A stretch of 64,000 nt of DNA from Phyllobacterium zundukense (GCF_025452195.1 NZ_CP104973.1:1786001-1850000), one strand, 5' to 3'; shown: positions 34,614-45,323, numbered from the stretch's first letter. The notes: generated from the sequence alone by a model not told the origin. Translations and numbers: made by a program.

Positions 34614-35669
34614 ATGGAGAGACAGGCAATACGAAATCGACTTGCTCCGGGAGTAGTGGCTGCCTTGACGGCAGCAGCTCTGTTCGGCATTGGCACGCCA
34701 TTGGCGAAGCTCCTGTTGTCGACGGTGAGCCCCTGGATGCTCGCGGGGCTTTTGTATCTCGGCTCTGGCCTGGGGCTGGCATTGTACAGATGGATCAAGA
34801 GGTCACCAGGGGTTAGCCTGCCTCCTCACGAGTTGCCATGGTTCATCGGGGCAGTCACCGCCGGTGGCGTCGCCGGACCCGTTCTCCTCATGCTTGGCTT
34901 GGTTGGGATGCCCGCGTCTGGAGCATCACTGCTTCTGAATGCCGAAGCTGTCTTCACGGCCATTATCGCTTGGTTCGTCTTCAAAGAAAACTTCGACAGA
35001 AGGATTGCGCTTGGGATGGTTGCCATTGTGGCGGGGGCGGTGGTGTTGAGCTGGTCAAGCGAAGCACGATTGGAGGGGTTCTGGTCAGCCTGTGCTGTCT
35101 TGGCGGCCTGTCTTGCCTGGGGCATCGACAACAATCTTACCCGCAAAGTGTCGTTGACTGACGCCTCCTGGATCGCGTGTGTGAAGGGCCTGGTAGCGGG
35201 CTCTGTGAATCTGGGATTGGCATTGGTTCTGGGAGCGGCGATGCCGTCCCTACCCAATCTGATAAATGGACTCGTGCTTGGCTTTTTTGCCTACGGAGTG
35301 AGCCTTGCGCTGTTCGTGGTTGCCCTCCGTCACCTCGGGAGTGCTCGAACGGGCGCGTATTTCTCGGTTGCTCCTTTTCTTGGTGCGGTGGTTGCGCTTG
35401 CGATGGGCGAGCCGCTGACGCTCTCGCTCATCGTGGCTGGAGCTCTCATGGCGACAGGTATTTGGCTTCACCTGACTGAACATCACGAACACCTTCACAC
35501 CCATCCCGAGCTTGAACACGAACACGAGCATGTCCACGACCTACATCACCAACATGATCACCCTTATCCTATCGCAGCGGGGGTCAGACATAACCACGTT
35601 CATAGGCATACGGCAGTCCGCCACTTCCATCCCCACTACCCCGACGCACACCATCAACATGACCATTAA
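34614..35669 (+). CDS. EamA/DMT transporter with His-rich C-terminal tail
   Basis: A 351-residue protein. The first 285 residues form two EamA repeats of about ten membrane segments. The last 64 residues are cytosolic-looking and hold 24 histidines (HHEHLHTHPELEHEHEHVHD and similar), which is a likely metal-binding tail. Similar His-tailed DMT proteins are often found next to chrA and rhodanese-ChrB genes. The substrate is unknown; a metal or a thiol conjugate is a guess. Confidence 0.87.
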   Translation: MERQAIRNRLAPGVVAALTAAALFGIGTPLAKLLLSTVSPWMLAGLLYLGSGLGLALYRWIKRSPGVSLPPHELPWFIGAVTAGGVAGPVLLMLGLVGMPASGASLLLNAEAVFTAIIAWFVFKENFDRRIALGMVAIVAGAVVLSWSSEARLEGFWSACAVLAACLAWGIDNNLTRKVSLTDASWIACVKGLVAGSVNLGLALVLGAAMPSLPNLINGLVLGFFAYGVSLALFVVALRHLGSARTGAYFSVAPFLGAVVALAMGEPLTLSLIVAGALMATGIWLHLTEHHEHLHTHPELEHEHEHVHDLHHQHDHPYPIAAGVRHNHVHRHTAVRHFHPHYPDAHHQHDH

Positions 35670-35699
35670 CGGGCATGCGCAGCTGCCAGGCACAAATGG

Positions 35700-36983
35700 T
35701 TACTTCCGTCCCGTCAAATTCCGCAGGCGTTCGCGGACCAGGCGCGCGATATTCTGCGTGCGCCGGTAAAGGTGAAGCTGTGAAGCTGCCTGCCGTGCCG
35801 CCCGGTCGGCGGCGGGTGTCAGCCCGATCACCAGCGTGCCAACCGGTTCACGCTCCATGAACAGGCGCGATGCGACAGGATGGTCGGGTACCGCACAGGA
35901 ATCCGTCCGGTCGATGTTCGGATCGTCCAGATGGTTTTTCAGCATCTCAATCATCAGGAGAACGCCAGGCGAATAGGCGGCGAGGCTCTCGTCATAGGCG
36001 GTCTTCCACGTCCATGCTTCACCGGCTTCGACAAAGACCACGAGGACGGCGATGGTCTTGCCATCGAGTTCGAGTGTGTGGATGCGGGCGAGATCGCGGG
36101 TCGCGAGGTTGTTGACCGCCTCGCGGGCAAAGGCAGCACGGAAACGATCGACTGCCATGGCGGAGCCTCGTTGACCTTTCCAGCCGCTGGCTTCGAGCAC
36201 GAGAAAATCCTCCAGCCGTACGCGGATATCTTCTTCGCGGCGGCTGACGGTATAGGTCAGCTTGCCCTTGTCGGCGAGGCGGCGCCACAGCCGGCGATAT
36301 TCCTTGGCGTGTTTGGCACCGATGGCATCGCGCAAATACTCTTCGCCTTCCTTGGCGCTTTCAAGAAAGGGCCGCTCGACCTGATTGACGGTCACCATCG
36401 TAAGATTGCGGTCCAGCGCGATGGAGCGGATCAGCTGCGCCGCGGTGCGGTTCAGCAATATATCCGGCAGAACCAGAATTTCCGGGAATTTGAGGTGCTT
36501 GCGGCCCAGCATGTCGAACAAGTCATTGAGCACGCCGACCGGATCGTCCCGGTCGATCAGCGGCGTACCCTGTGGCCCGAAGGGTGTGGCCCATGCGCGG
36601 ATGATGGAAGCCGTCACATTGAATCCTGGCCGCTCGATCGTATAGGGCATGAGGAAGCGGAGACGGCTCTTCACATCGTTCTCGTCACGCATGACCATGA
36701 AGCGAACCTGCCGGTCGTCGAGGCGTGGCATGGCCGGGGCGAGGAAGCGCGGATTGAAGAAGATGTTCGGCTCGACCGTGCGATACGTCAGATATTCAAG
36801 CTCATCGAGGAGTTCGAAACCGGCGGAAGCCGAGTAGACGGAAAGCTTGCGCGGAACGGCGCGGGTGCCAAGGGTCTCCTCGAGCTGCTTGGTCGCCTCG
36901 TGCGTTTCGAAGCCCGAGAGCTGGGAGAGGATCTGCGAGGACGGGCCTCCGGCAAGTTCTTCGAGAAGCGGTATGGCTGCCAT
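35700..36983 (-). CDS. CelD/BcsL-like GNAT acetyltransferase
   Basis: A 427-residue protein with a C-terminal GNAT fold of the CelD/BcsL (Acetyltransf_6) type, found in polysaccharide loci. AFAREAVNNLATRDLARIHTLEL and KTAYDESLAAYSPGVLLM are the acetyl-CoA-binding region. Its ATG overlaps the stop of the flippase gene (TGATG), so the two are coupled and may modify the same polysaccharide. Confidence 0.82.
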   Translation of the reverse strand: MAAIPLLEELAGGPSSQILSQLSGFETHEATKQLEETLGTRAVPRKLSVYSASAGFELLDELEYLTYRTVEPNIFFNPRFLAPAMPRLDDRQVRFMVMRDENDVKSRLRFLMPYTIERPGFNVTASIIRAWATPFGPQGTPLIDRDDPVGVLNDLFDMLGRKHLKFPEILVLPDILLNRTAAQLIRSIALDRNLTMVTVNQVERPFLESAKEGEEYLRDAIGAKHAKEYRRLWRRLADKGKLTYTVSRREEDIRVRLEDFLVLEASGWKGQRGSAMAVDRFRAAFAREAVNNLATRDLARIHTLELDGKTIAVLVVFVEAGEAWTWKTAYDESLAAYSPGVLLMIEMLKNHLDDPNIDRTDSCAVPDHPVASRLFMEREPVGTLVIGLTPAADRAARQAASQLHLYRRTQNIARLVRERLRNLTGRK

Positions 36984-38425
36984 CAGACTTCTTCCTTGGC
37001 AGCGCCTGTCCTGCCCGCAAAAACGAACATCGTAATGTTCAGACGATTATAAACAGTCAGCGCCAGCGTCACCGCTTCGAACACCATCGAGAATGCAGTT
37101 GCAAAAGCGGCACCAGCAAGGCCATAGGCCGGTATCAATACAATGCTGAGACAGATGTTAACAATCAGTGTGACCGCATAGACCATGGCGCATATTTTCT
37201 GTTTGCCGGCCATATTGAGGAGACTTTCCGCCGGCCCGACCGAAGCGCGGGCGACGACACCGACCACCAGAATGAACAAGAGTGGATAGCCATCGGTAAA
37301 TTGGGCGCCGAAGAGCAGGAGCAGCGGCTTGCCGAGAACGAGAAGGATGATTGCCATCGCCAATGACGGCCAGAAGGTCCAGCGCGCCGTATCGCTGGCG
37401 AATTGCGCAAGCTGCGCGTGGTCATTGGTGTGCATCAGTTCGGAATAGCGTTGGGCGGCGCCGGCCTTGACCGAGAAATAGACGAAATGGACCAACGCGA
37501 GCAGCTTGACCGTTGCGAAATAGGTCGCGACCTTGTCCGGGTCCATATAGCGGCCGACCATCAGGACGTCGGCATTGGTCAAAAGGAAGAAAAACCCTTC
37601 GACCAGAAAGATCGGCAGCGAGACCGCGAACCATTCTCCAAAACGGATCGCCTTCGGACCGGGCGATACAACCTCCCTGAACCTGTGATTGACGACCGAC
37701 AACTGCACCAGCGAGGTCATATAGGTTGCGATGATGGCCGAGATCACCGCCGCCACTGCTGTCGGGGCGAAGCCGGCCACATGGGCAATGGTCATAATGG
37801 CAAGAGTGAGAATTGGACGGATGATGTAGGTTGGCGTCAGCGCGACCAAAGCCCAGGATCGTGATCGGGCGGTTCCGTCCAGCGTATCGCCCAGCGCTAT
37901 CATCGGCAGGCAGATGAAGCCGATGATGAAGGGCGCGACGTAGTAGGATTCGATGGCATCGCGTAAGAAATAGACCCCGGCAGCCCCGGTGATGGCGATG
38001 CAGGTCGTCAGGCCGAGCGCGAATATCTTGCTGGTGAACAAGATGCCGCGCAGGTGATCAAGCTGCCGGTGCTCCAGATATTCCGGCACGAAGCGGATGA
38101 CACTGGTCTGGAAACCCAGACAGGAGAGGTTCCCGAGAATAACGACCGTCACCCAGACGAGGACGAAAATGCCGTATTCGAACTGGCCCATCCAGCGCGC
38201 GAAGATGACCTGCGAGACGAGCGCGATGGCGGCGCTGATAATCCGGATGGAAAAGGCGATCAGCGACACGCGCTGCGCAGCGGCGTGCTCCATTGAACCA
38301 TCAAACAGCTGATCGAGGCGCGCTAGCCACGGACGGAGCTGCTTCGACAGGTTCCCCGGCAGATACCGGTCTGCAGCTTTGACCGCAGAAATTCGCAAGG
38401 GCAGCTCCACTCGTTTCCAATGCAA
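36983..38425 (-). CDS. Polysaccharide flippase (Wzx/MOP type)
   Basis: A 480-residue integral membrane protein with 12-14 membrane segments, of the oligosaccharide flippase family that moves lipid-linked sugars across the inner membrane. VSQVIFARWMGQFEYGIFVLV near the N-terminus is typical. The first 50 residues before it are poorly conserved, so the start could be further in. No glycosyltransferase gene is adjacent. Confidence 0.85.
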   Translation of the reverse strand: MHWKRVELPLRISAVKAADRYLPGNLSKQLRPWLARLDQLFDGSMEHAAAQRVSLIAFSIRIISAAIALVSQVIFARWMGQFEYGIFVLVWVTVVILGNLSCLGFQTSVIRFVPEYLEHRQLDHLRGILFTSKIFALGLTTCIAITGAAGVYFLRDAIESYYVAPFIIGFICLPMIALGDTLDGTARSRSWALVALTPTYIIRPILTLAIMTIAHVAGFAPTAVAAVISAIIATYMTSLVQLSVVNHRFREVVSPGPKAIRFGEWFAVSLPIFLVEGFFFLLTNADVLMVGRYMDPDKVATYFATVKLLALVHFVYFSVKAGAAQRYSELMHTNDHAQLAQFASDTARWTFWPSLAMAIILLVLGKPLLLLFGAQFTDGYPLLFILVVGVVARASVGPAESLLNMAGKQKICAMVYAVTLIVNICLSIVLIPAYGLAGAAFATAFSMVFEAVTLALTVYNRLNITMFVFAGRTGAAKEEV

Positions 38426-38493
38426 GACGCTTACTGCGTAAACGTTTAGAAACGGTTCGGAAAGTCAACGGCTTGTGCTGTTGGAACAAGAGA

Positions 38494-38519
38494 AAAGGCC
38501 GCGTTGTGACGCGGCCTTT
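38494..38519 (-). terminator. Terminator of secA
   Basis: AAAGGCCGCG and CGCGGCCTTT form a 10-bp stem with a 6-base loop. On the minus strand TTTTCTCTTG follows. It lies just after the secA stop. Confidence 0.88.
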
Positions 38520-38526
38520 GGGTTCA

Positions 38527-41253
38527 TCAGACGAAAGCACCGTGACAGTGCTTGTATTTCTTGCCCGAACCGCAGGGGCAGGCTTCGTTGCGGCCAACCT
38601 TGCCCCATGTCTGCGGGTTATTCGGATCGCGATCCTTGGGATCAACGACACGCAGGTCCTGCTGTACCGCGAGAACACTGCCGCCACCGAAGTCGTCCTC
38701 ACCCGTGAGGCCATCGAGGTGGTGTGCTTCCATCACCGGCAATTCCGGCTCGGGCGCGCTTGCGGCCTCGCGCACGAGTTCCACGCGCATCAACTGGCTG
38801 GTCACGTTCTGGCGCAAATTGGCCAGCAGCGTCTGGAAGAGTTCGAAGCCTTCGCTCTTGTACTCGTTGAGCGGGTCGCGCTGGGCGTAACCGCGGAATC
38901 CGACGACCGAGCGAAGATGATCGAGATTGACCAGATGTTCGCGCCACAGGGCATCGAGGGTTTGCAGAATGACGGACTTCTCGACATAGGCCATGATTTC
39001 CGGACCAAACCGCTCGGCACGATCGGCGGCTGCCTTCTCGACGGCTTCCATCAGGCGTTCCCTGATGTCATCCGGCGTAATGCCGTCTTCGAGGGCCCAT
39101 TCGGTGATCGGCAGATTGAGATTGAGAATGTTGCGTACATCCTCGTCGAGCTCGGTGATCTTCCATTGTTCCGCGTAAGCGCCTTCGGGCGTGTAGCGCG
39201 CGATCAGATCGTCCACCACATCCTCGCGCATTTCTCTGGTGGTATCGCTGAGATCGGTGCTGTCCATCAATTCGATGCGCTGCTCGAAGATCACCTTGCG
39301 CTGATCGTTCATCACGTCGTCATATTTCAGAAGGTTCTTGCGGATATCGAAGTTACGCGCCTCGACCTTCTTCTGCGCTTTTTCCAGCGCCTTGTTGATC
39401 CAGGGATGGACGATGGCTTCGTCTTCCTTGAGGCCAAGCTTCTGCAGCATGCCATCCATGCGTTCGGAACCGAAAATCCGCATCAGATCGTCCTGCAGCG
39501 ACAGGAAGAATTTCGAGCGGCCGGGATCGCCCTGACGGCCTGAACGGCCACGCAACTGATTGTCGATGCGGCGGCTTTCATGGCGTTCGGTCGCAAGAAC
39601 GTAAAGCCCGCCGGCCGCAAGTGCCTTTTCCTTGAGCTTGGCGATATCGGCCCTGATCGCAGCTTCTTTTGCCTTGCGCTCTTCGCCCTCGGCCATATCG
39701 TCGAGTTCGCGCGCTATGCGCATTTCCAGATTGCCGCCAAGCTGAATGTCGGTACCGCGGCCTGCCATGTTGGTGGCGATGGTGATGGCACCTGGAACAC
39801 CGGCTTGCGCGACGATATGGGCTTCCTGTTCATGGTAGCGGGCATTCAAGACCTGGAAGTCCTTGAAACCTTCCTTGCGCAGGCGTTCAGCCAGTTGCTC
39901 GGATTTCTCGATCGACGTGGTGCCAACGAGAATAGGCTGGCCCTTGGCCGTGGCTTCACGGATATCGCGAACGATCGCCTTGTATTTTTCCTCGACGGTG
40001 CGGTAGACCTCGTCGTCCTCGTCGAGACGCTGAACGGGAACATTGGTCGGAATTTCAGTCACTTCGAGACCGTAGATGTTGCCGAATTCTTCCGCTTCGG
40101 TTGAAGCCGTACCGGTCATGCCGGCAAGCTTCTTGTACATGCGGAAATAGTTCTGGAAGGTGATCGAGGCCAGTGTCTGATTTTCCGGCTGGATCGTCAC
40201 ATGTTCCTTCGCTTCAAGCGCCTGGTGCAGGCCTTCCGAGAAGCGGCGGCCCGGCATCATGCGGCCGGTGAACTCATCGATGATAACGATTTCGTCGTTG
40301 CGAACGATGTAGTCCTTGTCCTTCTGGAAGAGCTTGTGCGCTCGCAAAGCATTGTTGACGTGGTGCACGACAGCAACGTTCTCGATATCGTAAAGGCCTT
40401 CGCCCTTGAGATGACCGGCGTCCCTCAGGAGGTTTTCGAGCTTCTCGGTGCCCTCCTCGGTAAAGATCGCCGTCTTCTGCTTCTCGTCGATCTCATAGTC
40501 TTCGGGGTTCAATGGTTTGATGAACGCATCGATGAGATTGTAGAAATCGGACCGGTCATCGAGCGGGCCGGAGATGATCAGCGGCGTGCGCGCTTCATCG
40601 ACGAGGATCGAATCCACTTCGTCGACGATGGCGTAGTTGTGCGGGCGCTGCACCATCTGGGCGCGCTCATATTTCATATTGTCGCGCAGGTAATCGAAGC
40701 CGAGTTCGTTATTGGTGGCGTAGGTGATATCGGCGTTATAGGCCTTGGCACGCTCTTCATCATCGAGACCATGCACGATGATGCCGTAAGAGAGTCCGAG
40801 GAAGTTATAAATCTGCCCCATCCAGTGCGCATCGCGGGTGGCGAGGTAGTCGTTCACAGTGACGACATGAACGCCTTTGCCTTCAAGCGCATTCAGATAG
40901 ACGGGCAGGGTCGCAACGAGCGTTTTGCCTTCGCCGGTGCGCATCTCGGAAATGCCGCCATTGTGCAGGACCATTCCGCCGATCAGCTGGACGTCGAAGG
41001 GGCGCATGCCAAGAACACGCTTGGCAGCTTCACGTGCCACGGCAAAGGCCGGAACAAGCAGATCGTCGAGTTTGGTGCCATTGGCGAGCTTTTCGCGAAA
41101 TTCCGCGGTTTTTGCCTTGAGCTCATCGTCCGTAAGCGACGAGATTTCTGCCTCAAGCGCATTGATCTGGTCAACGCGGGGTTTGAAGCTGCGGACGCGG
41201 CGCTCATTCGAGGAGCCGAAAATCTTGCGGGCGAGGCCGCCGAAACTGACCAT
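38527..41253 (-). CDS. secA: Preprotein translocase ATPase SecA
   Basis: A 908-residue motor of the Sec export pathway. It has Walker A in EMRTGEGKT (about residue 103), [28 protein letters not shown] and the arginine finger region [13 protein letters not shown]. The C-terminal zinc-binding motif [12 protein letters not shown] is complete. The length is normal. It is divergent from the parvulin gene, sharing a 270-base upstream region. Confidence 0.97.
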   Translation of the reverse strand: MVSFGGLARKIFGSSNERRVRSFKPRVDQINALEAEISSLTDDELKAKTAEFREKLANGTKLDDLLVPAFAVAREAAKRVLGMRPFDVQLIGGMVLHNGGISEMRTGEGKTLVATLPVYLNALEGKGVHVVTVNDYLATRDAHWMGQIYNFLGLSYGIIVHGLDDEERAKAYNADITYATNNELGFDYLRDNMKYERAQMVQRPHNYAIVDEVDSILVDEARTPLIISGPLDDRSDFYNLIDAFIKPLNPEDYEIDEKQKTAIFTEEGTEKLENLLRDAGHLKGEGLYDIENVAVVHHVNNALRAHKLFQKDKDYIVRNDEIVIIDEFTGRMMPGRRFSEGLHQALEAKEHVTIQPENQTLASITFQNYFRMYKKLAGMTGTASTEAEEFGNIYGLEVTEIPTNVPVQRLDEDDEVYRTVEEKYKAIVRDIREATAKGQPILVGTTSIEKSEQLAERLRKEGFKDFQVLNARYHEQEAHIVAQAGVPGAITIATNMAGRGTDIQLGGNLEMRIARELDDMAEGEERKAKEAAIRADIAKLKEKALAAGGLYVLATERHESRRIDNQLRGRSGRQGDPGRSKFFLSLQDDLMRIFGSERMDGMLQKLGLKEDEAIVHPWINKALEKAQKKVEARNFDIRKNLLKYDDVMNDQRKVIFEQRIELMDSTDLSDTTREMREDVVDDLIARYTPEGAYAEQWKITELDEDVRNILNLNLPITEWALEDGITPDDIRERLMEAVEKAAADRAERFGPEIMAYVEKSVILQTLDALWREHLVNLDHLRSVVGFRGYAQRDPLNEYKSEGFELFQTLLANLRQNVTSQLMRVELVREAASAPEPELPVMEAHHLDGLTGEDDFGGGSVLAVQQDLRVVDPKDRDPNNPQTWGKVGRNEACPCGSGKKYKHCHGAFV

Positions 41254-41523
41254 CCCTGGTCCTCTCTATAATACGTTTTGCCAGCAACTATGGCATTTGA
41301 GGCATCCAAAGCCTGACATTCAAGACGCCTGATACAATACGGACACCAAGCCCAAGGTATAAGTCTATCTGTTGCCAAGCTATCTGGACGCAAAGCCGAT
41401 GGACAGATAAGAGGGGGCACGAATGATGTCAATGTTGAAGCAACAAGCGATCGATCGCAGCCTCATGGCAAAATTCTGCCGTATTCATAGCCCGTACCGG
41501 TCCTCCCAAGGAGAAATTGACCC

Positions 41524-42435
41524 ATGAACCAATTGCGTAAAACCCTTTCATTAATGACTGTCGCTGCACTTTTGACCGGTATATCTTCCGTGGCAATGGC
41601 CCAGGAAGCCGGTAAGACGGAACCTGCCAAGCCAGCACAGGCGGACACAGCCAAGGCCGATCCCGATAAAGTGCTTGCAACAATCAACGGCAGCAAGATC
41701 ACAAACAAGGATGTAGACCAGATTTCTGCAGACCTCGATCCGCAATTCGCCAAGCTGCCCGATGACCAGCGGCGTTTGGCCGCCCTGGCTGCCATTATCG
41801 ATATCAAGTCACTTGCGGCGAAGGCTGAGGCCGAAAAGCTTGACCAGACCCCCGAATTCCAGGCTCGTCTGGAGTTCCTGAAGGATCGCGCCCTGCACAA
41901 TGACTACTTCAAGCAGCAGGTTGTCGACAAAATCACCGACGCTGACATTCGCGCTCGCTACGATAAGGAAATCGCAGCGATGCCGCCACAAAATGAAGTC
42001 CGCGCCCGTCACATTCTGGTGAAGACCAAGGAAGAAGCCGAAGCCATCATCAAGCAGCTCGATGGCGGAGCGAAATTCGAAGACGTTGCCAAGGAGAAAT
42101 CGACGGACGGCTCGGCTGCCCAGGGCGGCGATCTCGGTTATTTCGGACCGGGCCAGATGGTGCCGGAATTCGACAAGGCAGCAAACGCGCTGGAAGTCGG
42201 CCAGTACACCAAGGAACCTGTCCAGACCCAGTTCGGCTTCCATGTGATCAAGCTTGAGGACAAGCGTACCCAGCAGCCGCCGGCATTCGATCAGGTCAAG
42301 GAACAGGTAAAATCCATCCTCATTCGTGAGAAGTACATGGAGTTGGTAAAGAAGGACCGCGGCGACCTGAAGATCGAATATACCGATCCGGCAACGGGAG
42401 CTGCGATCAAGGCAGCAACCGAAGCCCAGCAGTAA
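41524..42435 (+). CDS. Periplasmic parvulin-type peptidyl-prolyl isomerase
   Basis: A 303-residue exported foldase. The signal peptide ends near SVAMAQ (about residues 26-27). The SurA-like N-terminal region includes ATINGSKITNKDVDQI, and the parvulin domain (about 155-265) includes VRARHILVKTKEEAEAI, GGDLGYFGPGQMVPEFDKAA and QTQFGFHVIKLED. It likely helps fold exported proteins. AAGGAG upstream supports the start. Confidence 0.92.
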   Translation: MNQLRKTLSLMTVAALLTGISSVAMAQEAGKTEPAKPAQADTAKADPDKVLATINGSKITNKDVDQISADLDPQFAKLPDDQRRLAALAAIIDIKSLAAKAEAEKLDQTPEFQARLEFLKDRALHNDYFKQQVVDKITDADIRARYDKEIAAMPPQNEVRARHILVKTKEEAEAIIKQLDGGAKFEDVAKEKSTDGSAAQGGDLGYFGPGQMVPEFDKAANALEVGQYTKEPVQTQFGFHVIKLEDKRTQQPPAFDQVKEQVKSILIREKYMELVKKDRGDLKIEYTDPATGAAIKAATEAQQ

Positions 42436-42441
42436 CAATAT

Positions 42442-42468
42442 AAGACCCGGTGCAAGTCGCCGGGTCTT
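42442..42468 (+). terminator. Terminator after the parvulin gene
   Basis: AAGACCCGG and CCGGGTCTT form a 9-bp stem with a 9-base loop, 6 bases after the stop, followed by a short pyrimidine run CCTTC. Confidence 0.75.
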
Positions 42469-42516
42469 CCTTCGACAATTTGTGACCTGTCAAAAAAGCG
42501 CTTTTCGAGGTAGCCG

Positions 42517-43758
42517 ATGTCAACATCCGTCTCTCCGCTGGCTCCGAAACATTATCCGGCCATGCCGGAAATTCACGGGGTTAAGATCGCCACAGCTGAA
42601 GCGGGGATCAAATACAAGGGCCGGACAGATGTTTTGCTCATCGTATTCGATCGGCCAACGGCCGTGGCCGGTGTATTCACACGGTCCAAATGCCCTTCGG
42701 CAGCCGTGGATTACTGCCGTACAAGTCTTGAGGGTGGCACGGCGCGGGCCGTCGTTGTCAATTCCGGCAATGCCAATGCCTTTACCGGGAAAAAGGGTCG
42801 TGAGTCTGCCAAGTTGACCGCCGCAGCGGCCGCAAAGGCTGTCGGTTGCAAGCCTCATCAGGTTTTTCTTGCCTCGACCGGCGTGATCGGTGAGCCGCTC
42901 GATGCGGGTAAATTCAGCCATCTTTTGACGGACATGACGAAGAATGCCGTTGCCGAGCGCTGGCAAGATGCCGCGAGCGCCATCATGACGACCGATACGT
43001 TTCCGAAAGTCGCTACCGAAACCGTGCTGCTCGACCGTGTGCCGGTAACAATCAACGGCATCGCCAAGGGTGCCGGCATGATCGCGCCGGATATGGCCAC
43101 GATGCTGTCCTTCGTAGCCACCGATGCGCCGATTGCGGCAGATATTCTGCAGAAGCTCCTGTCGAAATCCGTTGGCAAGAGTTTCAATTCCGTGACCGTC
43201 GACAGCGATACATCGACATCCGATACCTTGCTGCTTTTCGCTACCGGATCAGCTGCCGAGCGCGGCGCTGCGCCTGTTACGAAGCTCAAGGACAAGCGTC
43301 TCAAGCCTTTCGCCAAAGCACTTGACCGCGTTCTGAAGGATCTTGCGCTGCAAGTGGTGCGTGACGGCGAGGGCGCACGCAAAATGCTCGAAATCAGCGT
43401 GACTGACGCGACATCCGCCCGGTCCGCCAAGCGTATTGCGCTGTCGATTGCCAATTCGCCGCTGGTCAAGACGGCGGCTGCTGGCGAGGATGCCAATTGG
43501 GGCCGCATCGTCATGGCCGTCGGCAAGGCTGGCGAACCGGCCGACCGTGACCGGCTGGCGATCTGGTTCGGGGATATCCGTGTTGCCCGCGAAGGTGAGC
43601 GCGATCCGGACTATTCGGAAGAAGCGACCTCCGCCTATATGAAGAATGACGATATCAAGATCCGTGTCGACATCGGTCTCGGCAAAGGCAAGGCGACTGT
43701 CTGGACCTGTGACCTGACCAAGGAATATGTGGCGATCAATGGCGACTATCGCAGCTGA
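42517..43758 (+). CDS. argJ: Bifunctional glutamate N-acetyltransferase ArgJ
   Basis: A 413-residue enzyme of the arginine pathway that moves acetyl from N-acetylornithine to glutamate. It is self-cleaved before the nucleophile Thr195 in [10 protein letters not shown], with GAGMIAP just before. [12 protein letters not shown] and [21 protein letters not shown] are typical. Repeat A5 begins two bases after the stop. Confidence 0.95.
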   Translation: MSTSVSPLAPKHYPAMPEIHGVKIATAEAGIKYKGRTDVLLIVFDRPTAVAGVFTRSKCPSAAVDYCRTSLEGGTARAVVVNSGNANAFTGKKGRESAKLTAAAAAKAVGCKPHQVFLASTGVIGEPLDAGKFSHLLTDMTKNAVAERWQDAASAIMTTDTFPKVATETVLLDRVPVTINGIAKGAGMIAPDMATMLSFVATDAPIAADILQKLLSKSVGKSFNSVTVDSDTSTSDTLLLFATGSAAERGAAPVTKLKDKRLKPFAKALDRVLKDLALQVVRDGEGARKMLEISVTDATSARSAKRIALSIANSPLVKTAAAGEDANWGRIVMAVGKAGEPADRDRLAIWFGDIRVAREGERDPDYSEEATSAYMKNDDIKIRVDIGLGKGKATVWTCDLTKEYVAINGDYRS

Positions 43759-43759
43759 G

Positions 43760-43898
43760 AGCCCAGCGAAAATTCGCCATGACGGGCTGCAAATGGCGTT
43801 TTTCTGCGCTCCGATGCTCACGTACCCAAATGTACGCTGCGCTTCGGTGCTCGAAAACCACCATTTTCGCCGCGTCCTGACGAATTTTCGCTTGGGCT
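43760..43898. repeat. Dispersed palindromic element A5
   Basis: Family A copy with outer arms AGCCCAGCGAAAATTCG (43760-43776) and CGAATTTTCGCTTGGGCT (43881-43898). Inside are CTGCAAATGGCGTTTTTCTG, ACGTACCCAAATGTACGCTG and GAAAACCACCATTTTCG. It fills the gap between argJ and the GNAT gene. Confidence 0.9.
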
Positions 43899-43914
43899 TT
43901 AATAGGGATCTTGC

Positions 43915-44667
43915 ATGCAGTTAGCCCAAATCAGACAGTTTGAGGCGGTCGGTTTCCGGTCCTGGCCCGCATCGTCGGTGCACTATGATGGAAGCTGGGC
44001 AATTCGCATGACGGCCAGCCACCCTTCGAAGCGGTTGAATTCGGTCAATCCGCTCGATCCCGGTGATACCGACAATCTCGAACAGCGGGTGGCACGTGCT
44101 GCACAGCGGTTTCGCGCCTATGGCAGGCCGCCGATTTTTCGCCAGTCACCGCTCGCGCCGGAAGCGCTCGATCATTACCTTGAAGAGCTCGGCTGGGCAC
44201 GTTTCGACGAATCGATGGTCATGGTCGTCGATCTGGCAAATGTCGATCTTTCGGACGCAATCGATCAAATTCCGCTCAAAGATATCGGCCGATTTATCGA
44301 TGCCGCCTTGCAGGTGCAGGGAGACAACGCCACGCTGAAACCTGGCCTCTTCGAAGTTATCAATGCTATTCGTCCATCCAAGGGCTTGTTCGTTATCGAA
44401 GAGGGTGCCGTCCCGGTGTCAACGGCGATCTGTGTGCAGGATGGAGCGCTGGCAGGTCTGTTCAACATCGGAACCGCGGCAAACCGGCGTCGCGTTGGCC
44501 TCGGTCGCACGATTATCAAATCGGCATTGAAATGGGCTCTGCAGCACGGCGCGAAGAAGGCGTGGTTACAGGTCGAAGTAGCGAACACGGGCGCCGTCGC
44601 GCTCTACGAGCAAATGGGCTTCAATGAAGCTTATCGCTATGCCTACAGGCAGGCGCCGCAGACATGA
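43915..44667 (+). CDS. GNAT-family N-acetyltransferase
   Basis: A 250-residue protein. The C-terminal GNAT fold has the acetyl-CoA loop RRRVGLGRTIIKSALKWA and the AWLQVEVANTGAVALYEQMGF motif. The acceptor substrate is unknown. Its end overlaps mutT by 4 bases (ATGA), so they are coupled. Confidence 0.87.
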   Translation: MQLAQIRQFEAVGFRSWPASSVHYDGSWAIRMTASHPSKRLNSVNPLDPGDTDNLEQRVARAAQRFRAYGRPPIFRQSPLAPEALDHYLEELGWARFDESMVMVVDLANVDLSDAIDQIPLKDIGRFIDAALQVQGDNATLKPGLFEVINAIRPSKGLFVIEEGAVPVSTAICVQDGALAGLFNIGTAANRRRVGLGRTIIKSALKWALQHGAKKAWLQVEVANTGAVALYEQMGFNEAYRYAYRQAPQT

Positions 44668-45071
44668 GCGAACACCCGATCCTTCTCGTGACGGCCTGTG
44701 CGCTGGTCGATGCGGACGGCCGGGTGTTGTTGACGCAGCGTCCGGAAGGCAAACAGCTCGCCGGCCTCTGGGAGTTTCCAGGCGGCAAGGTCGATCCGGG
44801 GGAGACGCCGGAGGAAAGCCTGATCCGCGAACTGCACGAAGAACTCGGCATCGTCATCAAACCGGCTTGCCTCGCGCCGCTGACCTTTGCCAGCCACACC
44901 TATGAAACCTTCCATCTGCTGATGCCGTTATTCATCTGCCGGCGCTATGAGGGAATACCGCGCGGAATGGAGGGCCAGGTGCTGAAATGGGTACGGCCGA
45001 AGGATATGCGCGACTATCCAATGCCGCCCGCAGATATCCCGCTCATCCCGTTCCTTGTCGATCTTCTCTAA
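44664..45071 (+). CDS. mutT: MutT-like 8-oxo-dGTP diphosphatase (Nudix)
   Basis: A 135-residue Nudix hydrolase. The Nudix box GX5EX7REUXEEXGU is complete at residues 37-59 (GGKVDPGETPEESLI, then RELHEELGI). Length and the GLWEFPGGK block fit MutT, which clears oxidised dGTP. It is overlapped by the GNAT gene. Confidence 0.9.
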   Translation: MSEHPILLVTACALVDADGRVLLTQRPEGKQLAGLWEFPGGKVDPGETPEESLIRELHEELGIVIKPACLAPLTFASHTYETFHLLMPLFICRRYEGIPRGMEGQVLKWVRPKDMRDYPMPPADIPLIPFLVDLL

Positions 45072-45214
45072 CAGCCCGTCTTGAAAGTCTACTGCGGCGG
45101 TCATCTGACGCGGTTCTCTGTGCTTCCGGTGCTCACGTACTTTATGTACGCTGCGCTCCGGTTCTCGAAAACCACGCCATCTGACTCGCCGCAGCGACTT
45201 TCCAAACTAGCTGT
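45071..45214. repeat. Dispersed palindromic element A6
   Basis: Second subtype of family A. The ends are TACTGCGGCG and CGCCGCAGCGACTTTCC. The core has TGCTTCCGGTGCTCACGTAC, TTTATGTACGCTGCGCTCCG and GTTCTCGAAAACCACGCCAT. It starts at the mutT stop codon. Confidence 0.88.
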
Positions 45215-45323
45215 GAGTTTCAATCGCAAATTATATTCTTGCCGCGTTAACTCTGATGCTTAATTGATCCTTCACCTGATTGAGCGACTTTTAGTTAATC
45301 TTGACGCGTATTTCAGGTGGGGC

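Larger units (their letters stand above)
32176..35699. mobile_element. Chromate-resistance cassette inserted at tRNA-Leu
   Basis: The block holds chrA, rhodanese-chrB and a His-tailed DMT gene. The left edge is exactly inside the tRNA-Leu gene, and the right edge is between the DMT stop (35669) and the next gene stop (35700). No integrase, transposase or clear direct repeats are seen. It is classed as an acquired island by inference from the broken tRNA and the accessory function, and the right boundary is approximate. Confidence 0.55.

Noticed and set aside
35670..35699. Remaining tRNA-Leu 3' end as attR
   Set aside because: CCAGGCACAA is faintly like AGGGGGCACCA, but the match is too short to claim.
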